Shown here: positions 52,303 to 61,016 of the stretch, piece by piece | Layout: the number at the start of each line of letters is the position of its first letter | How positions within the stretch are numbered: position 1 is the first letter of the stretch | NCBI GenBank assembly: GCA_964552195.1 | Contig: CAZKFM010000001.1 | Coordinates: 248,001 to 312,000, forward strand | Direction: 5' to 3' | DNA: 64,000 bases | Source: CAZKAP01 sp964552195 | GTDB lineage: Bacteria > Bacteroidota > Bacteroidia > Flavobacteriales > Flavobacteriaceae | Position numbers and translations under genes: made by a program | The notes under the pieces: model-generated | Databases searched by the model: none | Told to the model about the DNA's origin: nothing | What the model saw: only the letters and a program-made list of their open reading frames with translations

Positions 52303-54372
52303 TTATTTGAAGTCGGCCTCGCTTACCCCTTCGTTGATCTTAATCTCGGAAACGCTGAAGTCTATGGCCTGCGGACCGGCAACCTGCGTCAGTACATAAG
52401 GAAATTTCACCCCCTCGACTTCTTTGTAGTCCTTGTACTTGATGGTCACCTTTACTTTCTGGCCCATGGCTTCCTGCTCTTCTACGGTCTGAACCTTGTA
52501 GCCCGTTTCCACATCGTAATAATACTCCTTACCCTCGTACTTGATCAGGTAAGCGTTGTTGCCGTCAACTTTGGCAATCTTCTCTAGGGTAGCACCACCA
52601 TTGGCGACCCACTCAGTTTCAGGGAAAATAGTGGACTCGGCTTTCATGGAAGCCAGCTGATCCTCGTTGAGTTCCATCTTACGGCCCTGAACCAGCATAT
52701 ATCCGCCTTGACCATCGAATACCTGCTTAGTATAGGGAGTGCCCTGCAGTTTTACCTCCTGCATGAACTGGCTGTCGCTCCCCTTTTTCATTTCCATATC
52801 CAGGGTCATCCCCTGAACACTGGCCTGTGCATAAACGGCATAAGTATCCACCGCAGCCAGTTTCTCGGCACCGCCGATGGCATTAATGTAGCTGTTCAGC
52901 ACGGTTTCTGCGGTGACTCCTTCTGGGATAGCAATTTCAAACTCGGGCTTATCGATTCGGTTGGCGTACTTGTCAAAGTAAAGCACAGGAACCTTCTTCC
53001 CTTTGTACTCCATCATTTCGAGTTTATCGGCCACATCGGCGCCTTTACCCACCACTACAATGCGCAGCTTATCGGTGTCGAAATATTTCTTGGCAGCCGC
53101 GGTTACCTCCTCAACGGTTACCGCGTCCAGCCTGGAGAGGTAGGTTCGGTAGTAGTCCTCCGGCAGGTTTTCGGTAATGATGTTCAGTGCATAGTTGGCC
53201 ACCGTTTGCGGTTGCTCCAGGGAGTTAATAAACTGTCCCTTAAGCTCCGTCTTGGCCTCCTGCAATTCTTCTGCTGTTACGGGCTCCGATGTAATACGGT
53301 CGATCTCTTGAACGATCTGCACGACGGCACTGTCGGTTACCGCATTTCTTACCTGAGCCGTAGCCGTGAAAATACCGGGGGTGTACTTATTCGAAGAGAT
53401 GTTCGAGTAGGAGCCATAAGTGTAACCCTTGTCTTCGCGCAGGTTCTTGAAGAGGCGGGCATTGGCTCCTCCTCCGAGGATTTTGTTGGCCAGTCGGGCT
53501 GCCAGATAGTCGGGATCGTTTCGCTTGAGTTCCATCAGTCCCTGAACGGTAATTACGGACTGAACGGCGTCGGGCATATCAACGAAATTCGTCTGATTGT
53601 ACTGAACCTCCTTGGGCATCGCGAAAGACTCAACCAGGGGTGCCGCCTTGGTCCAGGGAGTGAAGTACTTTTTGACCAACTTGCGCGCATCCTTAAACTC
53701 GATATCTCCGACGATCACCAGGTAGGCGTTGGCGGGTACGAAATAGTCGCGATAAAACTTCTGAACATCTGCCAGGGTAACGGAATTCACGGATTCTTCG
53801 GTCAGGTATTCGCCGAAGGGGTGCTCCACGCCGTAACCGAGGGCTGAGTTCACCCGACTCGATACCGCGCTGGGATCCTTTTCCTGAGACTTGAGTCCCG
53901 TAATCAGCTTCTCCCTTTCCTTCTCCAGTTCTTCTTCCGAGAATATGGGATTGATTGCCGCATCCGCCAGCAGCTCCATGATGCGCTCGGTATACTTCGA
54001 CAAACTGGAAGCAAAAGCGCTCTGCGAACTGATGTTCAGGCTAGCCCCCAGGAAATCAACTTCTTCGTTGAAGTCGTCCTTGGGTATATTGGTGGAACCG
54101 TTGCCCAAAAGCGAGGACAGCAAGCTGGAAACACCGGCCTTTTCTCCCTCTACTATGGGTGCATTGTCTAGTGAAAGTTGAATGGTCACCCTGGGAAGCT
54201 TGTTGTTTTGCACAACCAGCACCTTAAGTCCATTCTTCAACTCAAAGGTTTGAGGTTGCGTAAGGTTAATAGTGGGTTCAGGCCCGGCTTCCGGCACCTT
54301 TGAACGATCGATCTGGCTCCAGCCCAGCAGGGGGAGTAGCGCAATGGCTATATAAAGAAATTGTTTTTTCAT
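52303..54372 (-). CDS. Non-catalytic M16-family subunit with C-terminal lipoprotein-carrier-like domain
   Basis: A 689-residue periplasmic protein with signal peptide (LLPLLGWSQ). Residues about 40-460 form two M16 (pitrilysin) half-domains (RVTIQLSLDNAPIVEGEKAG; HPFGEYLTEESVNSVT; GGGANARLFKNLREDKGYTY). The HxxEH zinc motif is absent: the corresponding region reads SSLLSSLLGNGS. It therefore probably binds substrate beside the catalytic partner encoded next to it. The final 200 residues (about 490-689) form a separate beta-rich domain resembling LolA/LppX-type folds (weak). The two genes lie only three bases apart. Confidence 0.87.
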   Translation of the reverse strand: MKKQFLYIAIALLPLLGWSQIDRSKVPEAGPEPTINLTQPQTFELKNGLKVLVVQNNKLPRVTIQLSLDNAPIVEGEKAGVSSLLSSLLGNGSTNIPKDDFNEEVDFLGASLNISSQSAFASSLSKYTERIMELLADAAINPIFSEEELEKEREKLITGLKSQEKDPSAVSSRVNSALGYGVEHPFGEYLTEESVNSVTLADVQKFYRDYFVPANAYLVIVGDIEFKDARKLVKKYFTPWTKAAPLVESFAMPKEVQYNQTNFVDMPDAVQSVITVQGLMELKRNDPDYLAARLANKILGGGANARLFKNLREDKGYTYGSYSNISSNKYTPGIFTATAQVRNAVTDSAVVQIVQEIDRITSEPVTAEELQEAKTELKGQFINSLEQPQTVANYALNIITENLPEDYYRTYLSRLDAVTVEEVTAAAKKYFDTDKLRIVVVGKGADVADKLEMMEYKGKKVPVLYFDKYANRIDKPEFEIAIPEGVTAETVLNSYINAIGGAEKLAAVDTYAVYAQASVQGMTLDMEMKKGSDSQFMQEVKLQGTPYTKQVFDGQGGYMLVQGRKMELNEDQLASMKAESTIFPETEWVANGGATLEKIAKVDGNNAYLIKYEGKEYYYDVETGYKVQTVEEQEAMGQKVKVTIKYKDYKEVEGVKFPYVLTQVAGPQAIDFSVSEIKINEGVSEADFK

Positions 54373-54375
54373 GAC

Positions 54376-55695
54376 TTACTTGGATTCAGCGGATTTTGGA
54401 AGGTATTCGAGTTCGAGTCTTTGGTTGTTGTTCAGGTATTCACGTGCGACCCTCTGCAGGTCCTCCCGGGTAATGGACCGATAGATATCGATCTCCGTGT
54501 TAATCAGGTTGGTATCACCGTAGAACATCCAGTAATCGGCCAGGGACAAGGCGATACCCTGTACGCTGGAGTTAGAAGTAACGAAGTCGTTCTCGAAGAT
54601 GTTCTGCAGCTTTTGGAAGTCACGCTCTGAGATCAGTTCATTCTGTACCTTAACGATCTCTGCATCGATCTCCTTCTGCAGGTCTTCCAGTGAAGTTTCG
54701 CCTACCGGCAGTGCGAAAATAGCGAAGACGGAATAGTCTTCCTGCGCCTGGTTAAAGGCCGCTACCTGCAAGGCCATCTTCTTCTCATCGACCAGCTTCT
54801 TGTAAAGTACTGAACTCTTCCCATCACTTAGGTAGGTGGAAAGCATCTGTAGCGCATAAGCGTCGCGCTCCTTTTCACCGGGCGTGCGATACGCCAGTAC
54901 CATAGCAGGGATCTGAATGTTGGGATCGTAAAAAGTGTCATTAATCGTTTCGGTGATGGGGTTCTCTACGATCTTCTGTCGGGTAATGGGTTCTCCTTTG
55001 GGGATTTCCGCAAAGTAGTCCTCGACCAGCTTCTTGGTCTTTTCGATATCGATGTCTCCCGCTATAACCAGGGCCGCGTTATTGGGCACGTAGTAGGTGT
55101 CCCTAAAGAACTGAAAGTCTTCCAGTTGACCACTGGCCAGATCTTCCAGCAGTCCTATGGTGGTGATCTTGTAGGGGTGTTTTTCGAACATATTGTCGGC
55201 CACCTCTGAGAAAAGCTGGCCATAGGCACTGTTGTCGTAGCGAAGACGCTTTTCCTCCTGAACCACCTCACGCTGGGTGTTTACACCAATGGTGTCGATC
55301 ACAGGATGGAGCATGCGCTCCGATTCCAGCCAAAGGCCAATTTCCAGTTTGTTGGAAGGTACCTGTATGTAGTAGTTGGTTACATCGGAGGTAGTAAATG
55401 CGTTCCAGTTGCCTCCTATGGCGCTGGCGATCTTCATGAATTCACCGCGTCCGATATTCTTGGAGCCTTCGAAAAGCAGGTGCTCGAAGAAGTGGGCATA
55501 GCCACGCTTACCGGCTTTCTCGTCTTTACCACCGACGTGGTACATCACATTAACCATTACCGTGGGTACACGGTTGTCCTGATGCAGGATTACGTGGAGT
55601 CCGTTGTCTAAGTCGTACTCCTCAAACGAAACCTGCTGGGCGCTCAGTGTGGCCACCGCCAGACAGGTTAGCATTGCGAAATAAAAAGATTTCAT
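54376..55695 (-). CDS. Catalytic M16-family zinc peptidase
   Basis: A 439-residue exported peptidase (signal peptide ending VATLSAQ). The inverted zinc motif HxxEH is intact at His68-Phe-Phe-Glu71-His72 (YAHFFEHLLFEGS), and the downstream zinc-ligand Glu is expected in the conserved region about 70 residues later (VVQEEKRLRYDN). It degrades peptides in the periplasm, probably as a pair with the non-catalytic subunit three bases downstream. A TATATTCG element (one mismatch) lies in the 107-base leader. Confidence 0.92.
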   Translation of the reverse strand: MKSFYFAMLTCLAVATLSAQQVSFEEYDLDNGLHVILHQDNRVPTVMVNVMYHVGGKDEKAGKRGYAHFFEHLLFEGSKNIGRGEFMKIASAIGGNWNAFTTSDVTNYYIQVPSNKLEIGLWLESERMLHPVIDTIGVNTQREVVQEEKRLRYDNSAYGQLFSEVADNMFEKHPYKITTIGLLEDLASGQLEDFQFFRDTYYVPNNAALVIAGDIDIEKTKKLVEDYFAEIPKGEPITRQKIVENPITETINDTFYDPNIQIPAMVLAYRTPGEKERDAYALQMLSTYLSDGKSSVLYKKLVDEKKMALQVAAFNQAQEDYSVFAIFALPVGETSLEDLQKEIDAEIVKVQNELISERDFQKLQNIFENDFVTSNSSVQGIALSLADYWMFYGDTNLINTEIDIYRSITREDLQRVAREYLNNNQRLELEYLPKSAESK

Positions 55696-55802
55696 AATTG
55701 AATTTTGGAATGAAAATTATGGATAAATCCCTACTTCCTTACTATTAAGGGAGTAAAGAAAACGTTGCGAATATACGATGAGAACCCATGGAAAGCACTA
55801 AT

Positions 55803-56099
55803 TTAAAAACGCTGGTCGAGTTCCTGCTCAATCAGCCGTCGACGACTTTTTGTCTCCGCCATCTGGGTGACCGTAAAATATCCGCCCAGGGTTATGAAGA
55901 GCATGGAGATTTCCGGTTGGTCAGGTTTGGACCAGGCCACTATCAGGATGGCAGCCACCCAGCACAGGGCCGGTATCAGGGTGTATTTCCAGAGATTTTG
56001 CTTGGCGCGTAAGAGCTGCTCCCGCTCCAGCTGGGCGTAATGGGATTTGTAATTCCGCCTGCCCAGGGCACATTTCAAGTAGTTGGCAAGTTTCTGCAT
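55803..56099 (-). CDS. Small two-helix membrane protein, unknown function
   Basis: A 98-residue protein with two hydrophobic segments (about 38-56, TLIPALCWVAAILIVAW, and 66-82) between a basic N-terminus and a basic C-terminus. I do not recognise the family. The codon pattern and clear start in front of a basic lead support a real gene. It shares the divergent region with rplU but has no other neighbours on its strand within 100 bases downstream. Confidence 0.6.
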   Translation of the reverse strand: MQKLANYLKCALGRRNYKSHYAQLEREQLLRAKQNLWKYTLIPALCWVAAILIVAWSKPDQPEISMLFITLGGYFTVTQMAETKSRRRLIEQELDQRF

Positions 56100-56302
56100 G
56101 TGTGGTTTTTAGAATTAGCCAATTAATGAGTAGCACAATCTGCATTTTTGTTACAGTCTCCGATGTGATTTTTTATTTTGGATAATTGCCAAAGGGTTAT
56201 GGAGCAGTGTTTCTTCCAGCTGTCCGAATTTCAAGGACTTAGGTTTGTTCGGGGTCTCCATTTTTATGCCCTGAATTTTAGGGTGAATTCGATTAAATGA
56301 AG

Positions 56303-56310
56303 TATATTTG
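56303..56310 (+). promoter_or_regulatory. -7 promoter element for rplU-rpmA
   Basis: TATATTTG is an exact TAnnTTTG match 37 bases before the rplU ATG. The rest of the 248-base gap 56100-56347 shows no further ORF or RNA gene. Confidence 0.65.
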
Positions 56311-56347
56311 CCCCCGCTAAGAGCGAAAACGTTCCAAATAGTTTTTT

Positions 56348-56890
56348 ATGTACGCAATTGTAGAGATGGCAGGGCAGCAGTTTAAAGTTGCTAAAGACCA
56401 AAAAGTGTACGTTCACCGTCTGGACAGTGAAGAGGGCAAAAAAGTTACCTTCAACAAGGTACTCCTCCTCGACGACCAGGGTAGCGTCACTGTAGGCGCC
56501 CCGGTCATAGAAGGTGCAGCCGTGGAGGCAAAAGTCGTCAAGCACCTGAAGGGAGATAAAGTGCTCGTCTTCAAGAAAAAACGACGCAAAGGATATCGCA
56601 AGAAGAACGGACACCGTCAGGCACTGACTGAGATCGTGATTGAAGGAATCGTTGCCAAGGGAGCGAAGCCCCAGAAGGCGGAAGTTAAAAAGGCCGTTGC
56701 TAAGAAAGAAGAGCCCGCCTCAGCCCCTAAGAATGAGGCCCCTGTCGCAGCAGAACAGGCTTCTATTGCCTCAACGGATTACGAATCCATGACCGTGGCT
56801 CAGCTCAAAGAAGTGGCCAAGGAAAAGGGGATTAGCGGAATCTCTTCCATGAAGAAGGCCGAGTTGATAGAAGCGATTAAAAATAGTTAA
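56348..56890 (+). CDS. rplU: 50S ribosomal protein L21 with C-terminal extension
   Basis: A 180-residue protein. The first 105 residues are normal L21 (MYAIVEMAGQQFKVAKDQKV; FKKKRRKGYRKKNGHRQ). It then has a Lys/Ala/Glu-rich linker (about 106-145) and a terminal 37-residue SAP/Rho-N-like helix-extended-helix unit (SMTVAQLKEVAKEKGISG; KKAELIEAIK). The extension is far from E. coli L21 (103 residues) but is common in Bacteroidota. Co-transcribed with rpmA 14 bases on. Confidence 0.95.
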   Translation: MYAIVEMAGQQFKVAKDQKVYVHRLDSEEGKKVTFNKVLLLDDQGSVTVGAPVIEGAAVEAKVVKHLKGDKVLVFKKKRRKGYRKKNGHRQALTEIVIEGIVAKGAKPQKAEVKKAVAKKEEPASAPKNEAPVAAEQASIASTDYESMTVAQLKEVAKEKGISGISSMKKAELIEAIKNS

Positions 56891-56904
56891 AAAGTACTCT
56901 AGAA

Positions 56905-57162
56905 ATGGCACACAAAAAAGGAGTTGGTAGCTCCAAGAACGGTAGAGAATCGGAGTCGAAACGGCTCGGAGTCAAGATATTCGGTGGACAGATGGCCACT
57001 GCAGGCAACATTATTGTACGCCAGCGCGGAACGGCGCACCATCCAGGAGATAACGTGTATGCGAGCAAGGATCACACCCTGCACGCCCAAATCGACGGAG
57101 TTGTACGATTCCAGAAGAAAGCAGGTGGGAAGTCTTACGTTTCCGTAGATCCCGTCGAATAA
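56905..57162 (+). CDS. rpmA: 50S ribosomal protein L27
   Basis: An 85-residue ribosomal protein near the peptidyl-transferase centre. MAHKKGVGSSKNGRESESKR is the canonical N-terminus, without the cleavable leader seen in Firmicutes; GTAHHPGDNVYASKDHTL follows. Last gene of the rplU-rpmA unit, followed by a terminator. Confidence 0.97.
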   Translation: MAHKKGVGSSKNGRESESKRLGVKIFGGQMATAGNIIVRQRGTAHHPGDNVYASKDHTLHAQIDGVVRFQKKAGGKSYVSVDPVE

Positions 57163-57186
57163 GATTTAGAGAATTAGAAGTTGAAA

Positions 57187-57217
57187 AAGGAGTGGTTTTA
57201 GGACCACTCCTTTTTTA
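57187..57217 (+). terminator. Intrinsic terminator after rpmA
   Basis: An 8-bp stem (GGAGTGGT 57189-57196 / ACCACTCC 57203-57210, extended by A-T pairs) is followed by TTTTTTATT on the plus strand. It also separates the convergent TonB receptor gene. Confidence 0.92.
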
Positions 57218-57239
57218 TTGTGGTTTTTCTTAACAGGAC

Positions 57240-59636
57240 TCAAAACTGGAAACGGTACCCGAAATCCGGAAAGAAACCGATCTGATTGACCTCGTTGACT
57301 TCGTTGGTGAGACGGTTGTACCGGCGTACGAATACGTTTTCATTGGCAGTTACGTTCTGCAGGTCGAAGTAGAACTGGTGAGAACGCTTCTTGTTGGGGC
57401 TGTTCAGGCGGATTCCGAATTTGAGGTCCCATCGGAAGTAGTCGTCGATCTGATCGGAGAAGGCCAGGTCCTCGCGAAGGATTTCGAAGCCAGCCTGTTG
57501 AGAGGCTTCCAGATCTATGGGGGTGAAGAACCTCCCTCCCGCACTGGAAATACGGGTATCTACAAAGAAGACGTTGCGACCTCCTCTGCCGAAAGGGAAC
57601 TCCCGCCCCAGTAGCACATTCACTACCCTCTGGTTGTTGAAGGGGGTGTTGCGCTCGATTCCATCGCTGCCTTCATAGGTACTTTCAAAGAAGGAACCGG
57701 TAAGCAGGGCATAGAATCCATTGCTGAAGAATTTTTCCACGGTGAGTTCGATTCCCCGATTCTGACCCGTACCTCCATTGATCAGCGATACACGGTCGTT
57801 CTGAAAGCCAAAGTCGGCTCCCTCGATCAGGCTGGAGTAGCTGGAGGGGAAGGATTCCACCGCGGCCCCCTCGATTTCCTGCAGATAACCCTCGAGCTTG
57901 ACCCTCCAGTTGCGACCGATCTTCCAGTCGTACCCCAGTACCCAGTGTGTGCTCTGAACCATATCGAGGTTCCGATTAGTCTGTACGGGCTGTCCACCCA
58001 CATCCTCAATTAAAAAGAGCAATGGCAGGGGCACCGATTGGTGGTGGACGCCATAGCCCAGGTTTAGGGCCTTTGTGTCACCTAATTCCCACTTTACGGC
58101 CGCACGGGGCTCCCAGGCGAACTCCTCATTAACGCTTTGGTAGATGCCATTGACTCCTGCATTAAGGGTAAGTCCCCGGGCGATTCGATACTGACCCTGT
58201 ACGAAGCCCTGTATCACCGATAGTCCTTCGTCTATGTCCCGGAAGGTGGTCAGGTCCGGATCTCCGTCTCCGTCCCGGTCGGGTTGTTCGTTCCGGTCTG
58301 CGAAGAAACCCTGAAGTCGGGTCTGTTCGTAGAGCAATCCTGTCCTCAGGGTAATTCGTCGGCTTAGCTTGGAGTTGATGAGGGTGGAAAAGCTGATGCG
58401 GCTCTCGGAGTCGTCACCTTCGGTGTACTTGAGCATGCGTTCGTCCGGGCTGTCCTTGTCGATATAGCGGTCGGCCAGTACCTGGTTTCCGCTGAATGAG
58501 TATCCGGCGATGGTTCTCCAATAGGTACTGCGGCCTAAAGCGATGCGGTGCTTGAGCCCTATAACTCCAAAGCGTGAATCCACGAAGAAATTTTCATCCT
58601 CCGCGGCGAACAGGTCGTCTTCGTCGATCTCGTCCCCGAGGAATTCGATATCGGAGGTGCCCAATATGCCGAAAAGGGACAGGCTTCCGGCCTGGAAATC
58701 ACCAAAATGAACATTGAAAGATAAGTCGCTGTAATTAGGCACGGCTGCCGTACCTCCGGCGCCTGCTCCCAGTAAACCGACCAGGGAGTAGCGTCCCGCA
58801 ACCAGGAAAGATCCGTTGTGTTTACCCAGGGGCCCCTCGGCCATGGCCTCCACTCCGGTAAACACCCCGGTTTGCAGGGTGAATTCATAATCACCGGTAT
58901 TACCCCGGCGGAAGCCCAGGTCGAAAACCCCACCCAGAGCATTACCGTACTCGGCCGGGAAGGCCGAAGTGATGAAGTCCGAGTTCTTGAGCAGATTGGG
59001 GTTCAGTGCGGAGACCGGTCCCCCGGTGGTTCCCAGAGTAGAGAAGTGGTTCGGGCTGGGAATAGGGATACCTTCCAGTCTCCACAGCAGTCCGGTAGGG
59101 GAATTTCCGCGGACCACGATGTCGTTACGGCTGTCGTCCGGTGCCGAGACTCCGGCGAAATTGGCCGCCAAACGCCCCACATCGCTTCGGCCACCGGAGA
59201 ACCGGGTCACTTCTTCTACACCAAACTGACGGGCCGATACCGTGGCCAGCTTGTTGTTGGGGACATCCTTGTTGGTATCCGGTGTGACCACTACCTCCCG
59301 GAGTTGGGTCAGGGACTCAATCAGTGCGACGTTTACCGCTACATCCTTTCCCGCCGTGACATTGAGTTCGGGCAGAGTCGAGGTCTCGTAACCGATAAAG
59401 CTCACACGGATGCTCTGTCTGCCCAGGGGTACTTTCTCGAGCACAAAGCGGCCGTCCAGGTCGGTGATGACTCCGGTTGCCTCGGTGGTGTTGAGGAGCT
59501 CGACCGTTGCCCCGGCCAGGGGGTATTCGGATTGTTTGTCGATAACTACGCCCCGTATGGTTCCGGTCTGCGCCTGCAGGGGCCCCAGGAGCCCGATGAG
59601 GATTATCATAATTAAGTTGCGTTCTAGATCTTTCAT
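57240..59636 (-). CDS. TonB-dependent receptor with carboxypeptidase-regulatory domain
   Basis: A 798-residue outer-membrane receptor from ATG 59636, which starts directly before the signal peptide (IILIGLLGPLQAQ); an in-frame ATG 63 bases upstream only adds a weakly hydrophobic lead. A carboxypeptidase-regulatory domain lies at about 24-105 (GTIRGVVIDKQSEYPLAGAT), then a plug (DIVVRGNSPTGLLWRLEGIP; PAEYGNALGGVFDLG) and a barrel ending QIGFFPDFGYRFQF. The divergent gene pair encodes a LytS/LytTR two-component system, so that system may control it (inference). Substrate unknown. Confidence 0.92.
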   Translation of the reverse strand: MKDLERNLIMIILIGLLGPLQAQTGTIRGVVIDKQSEYPLAGATVELLNTTEATGVITDLDGRFVLEKVPLGRQSIRVSFIGYETSTLPELNVTAGKDVAVNVALIESLTQLREVVVTPDTNKDVPNNKLATVSARQFGVEEVTRFSGGRSDVGRLAANFAGVSAPDDSRNDIVVRGNSPTGLLWRLEGIPIPSPNHFSTLGTTGGPVSALNPNLLKNSDFITSAFPAEYGNALGGVFDLGFRRGNTGDYEFTLQTGVFTGVEAMAEGPLGKHNGSFLVAGRYSLVGLLGAGAGGTAAVPNYSDLSFNVHFGDFQAGSLSLFGILGTSDIEFLGDEIDEDDLFAAEDENFFVDSRFGVIGLKHRIALGRSTYWRTIAGYSFSGNQVLADRYIDKDSPDERMLKYTEGDDSESRISFSTLINSKLSRRITLRTGLLYEQTRLQGFFADRNEQPDRDGDGDPDLTTFRDIDEGLSVIQGFVQGQYRIARGLTLNAGVNGIYQSVNEEFAWEPRAAVKWELGDTKALNLGYGVHHQSVPLPLLFLIEDVGGQPVQTNRNLDMVQSTHWVLGYDWKIGRNWRVKLEGYLQEIEGAAVESFPSSYSSLIEGADFGFQNDRVSLINGGTGQNRGIELTVEKFFSNGFYALLTGSFFESTYEGSDGIERNTPFNNQRVVNVLLGREFPFGRGGRNVFFVDTRISSAGGRFFTPIDLEASQQAGFEILREDLAFSDQIDDYFRWDLKFGIRLNSPNKKRSHQFYFDLQNVTANENVFVRRYNRLTNEVNEVNQIGFFPDFGYRFQF

Positions 59637-59727
59637 CTCGATGGTTTTTGACGGCAAGTAAAGGAGGGTATAGCTTGCAGCCGAGGCGAATCCTTTCAAA
59701 CCGCATTAGGATAACACGAAGTGGCAA

Positions 59728-59755
59728 ATCCGGGTTTAATCCGAAAAACCCGGAT
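59728..59755. promoter_or_regulatory. Inverted repeat between TonB receptor and LytS/LytTR genes
   Basis: A perfect 10-bp inverted repeat (ATCCGGGTTT 59728-59737 / AAACCCGGAT 59746-59755) with an 8-base spacer lies near the middle of the 237-base divergent region 59637-59873. No terminator-type T-run serves an upstream gene. It is a candidate operator or leader hairpin. The rest of the region holds no ORF I can support. Confidence 0.5.
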
Positions 59756-59873
59756 GTTTTAAGGCCCATTACGGTTTAGGGTGGAATTTGGACAATTTAG
59801 CCGGGAGTTCGACGGGTCGGGCCCAGGGGTGCTGCCGAACTTTGGGGTTTTTGCGTAATTTGTCGGATACGCC

Positions 59874-61016
59874 ATGAAGGTATTCGCTGACATCACATCT
59901 TATCTGACCCGGCGCTGGAAGGCCCTGTTGTTTCGCTTCCTGCTGGCCAATGTGGTTTTCCTGGCCGTAAAGCTGACCATGGACCATCAAGGCGATGTCT
60001 GGGAGGAATTCTGGAGCAGTACAGCGGCCTTCTACTACTTTTCGGCCAACTTCCTTTTCCTGGTTTGCTGGGAAATCAACGATGTCTACCTGCGAAGGCA
60101 AACCATAAGGGGCGAGATGACGACCCGTTCCAGTCTTGAAATCGCAGGGAAGACCATGGCCTGGATTACCCTCTTCACCCTGGCGATCTACTACCTGGGG
60201 TTATTCCCTCTAAGGGATATGCTGGGCATTGAATGCCGGACGGTGAGTTATCGCGCTCAGTTCTTTACCGATGTCTTCCGCGCGCTATTACTGGGGTCAA
60301 CGGTTACCTTCTTTAATATGTTCTACTATTCGCTGCGGCAGCGCGAGGAGCTCAAACGGCAAATGGAAGATCTGAGAAAGGAAATGGTGGCCTCGCAATA
60401 TGCCTCATTGAAGAGTCAGATTAGTCCCCACTTCCTGTTTAACAGCCTGAATACACTGACTTCCCTGATGTATGAGGATAGGGATATGGCCTCGGATTTC
60501 GTGTCCCGCCTGGCCTCCTCGTACCGCTACATCCTGGATAATCGGGAGTCCGACCTGGTAAGTCTGGAAAAGGAGCTGGGTTTCCTCGAGAACTACACCT
60601 TCATGATGGAGGTGCGTCACGCTGACTCCGTTCGTATAGTCACCGATATGAACCTGGATACAGGCGAAGTGTTCCTGCCCACGCTATCACTGCAAATGCT
60701 GGTGGAAAACGCACTTAAGCACAACTACTATTCGCGGCAGCATCCTCTGACCATCGAGATACGCAATTCCAGTAATAGTACCTTGCAAGTAACCAACAAC
60801 CTGAATCCGAGGGTAGGGGAAGAGGTGGAGAGCACGGGACTGGGGCTGGACAACATCCGAAAACGCTATTCCGTCTATACCCGCCAGGCGGTACAGGTGT
60901 ATACCGATAACCGTCAGTACAAGGTTCAGATTCCACTGCTGAACCGGAATAACGAATCCATAAAACACCTGTTGCCTAAACCGAAAACCCATGTCCACAA
61001 AAGCCATAGTCATTGA
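59874..61016 (+). CDS. LytS-type sensor histidine kinase
   Basis: A 380-residue inner-membrane kinase with four predicted N-terminal helices (to about residue 150) and a cytoplasmic LytS/YehU-type domain. The phosphoacceptor is His186 in SQISPHFLFNSLNTL. The ATP lid shows N-box VENALKHNYY and G-box TGLGLDNIRKRY. No extracytoplasmic sensor domain is seen, so the membrane segment itself may sense the signal. Its end overlaps the response regulator by 26 bases, so the two work as a pair. Confidence 0.92.
   Translation: MKVFADITSYLTRRWKALLFRFLLANVVFLAVKLTMDHQGDVWEEFWSSTAAFYYFSANFLFLVCWEINDVYLRRQTIRGEMTTRSSLEIAGKTMAWITLFTLAIYYLGLFPLRDMLGIECRTVSYRAQFFTDVFRALLLGSTVTFFNMFYYSLRQREELKRQMEDLRKEMVASQYASLKSQISPHFLFNSLNTLTSLMYEDRDMASDFVSRLASSYRYILDNRESDLVSLEKELGFLENYTFMMEVRHADSVRIVTDMNLDTGEVFLPTLSLQMLVENALKHNYYSRQHPLTIEIRNSSNSTLQVTNNLNPRVGEEVESTGLGLDNIRKRYSVYTRQAVQVYTDNRQYKVQIPLLNRNNESIKHLLPKPKTHVHKSHSH

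Noticed and set aside
52708..53847. A 379-codon plus-strand frame opposite the non-catalytic M16 gene
   Set aside because: Composition is unlike a real protein here and the M16 strand is clearly coding.
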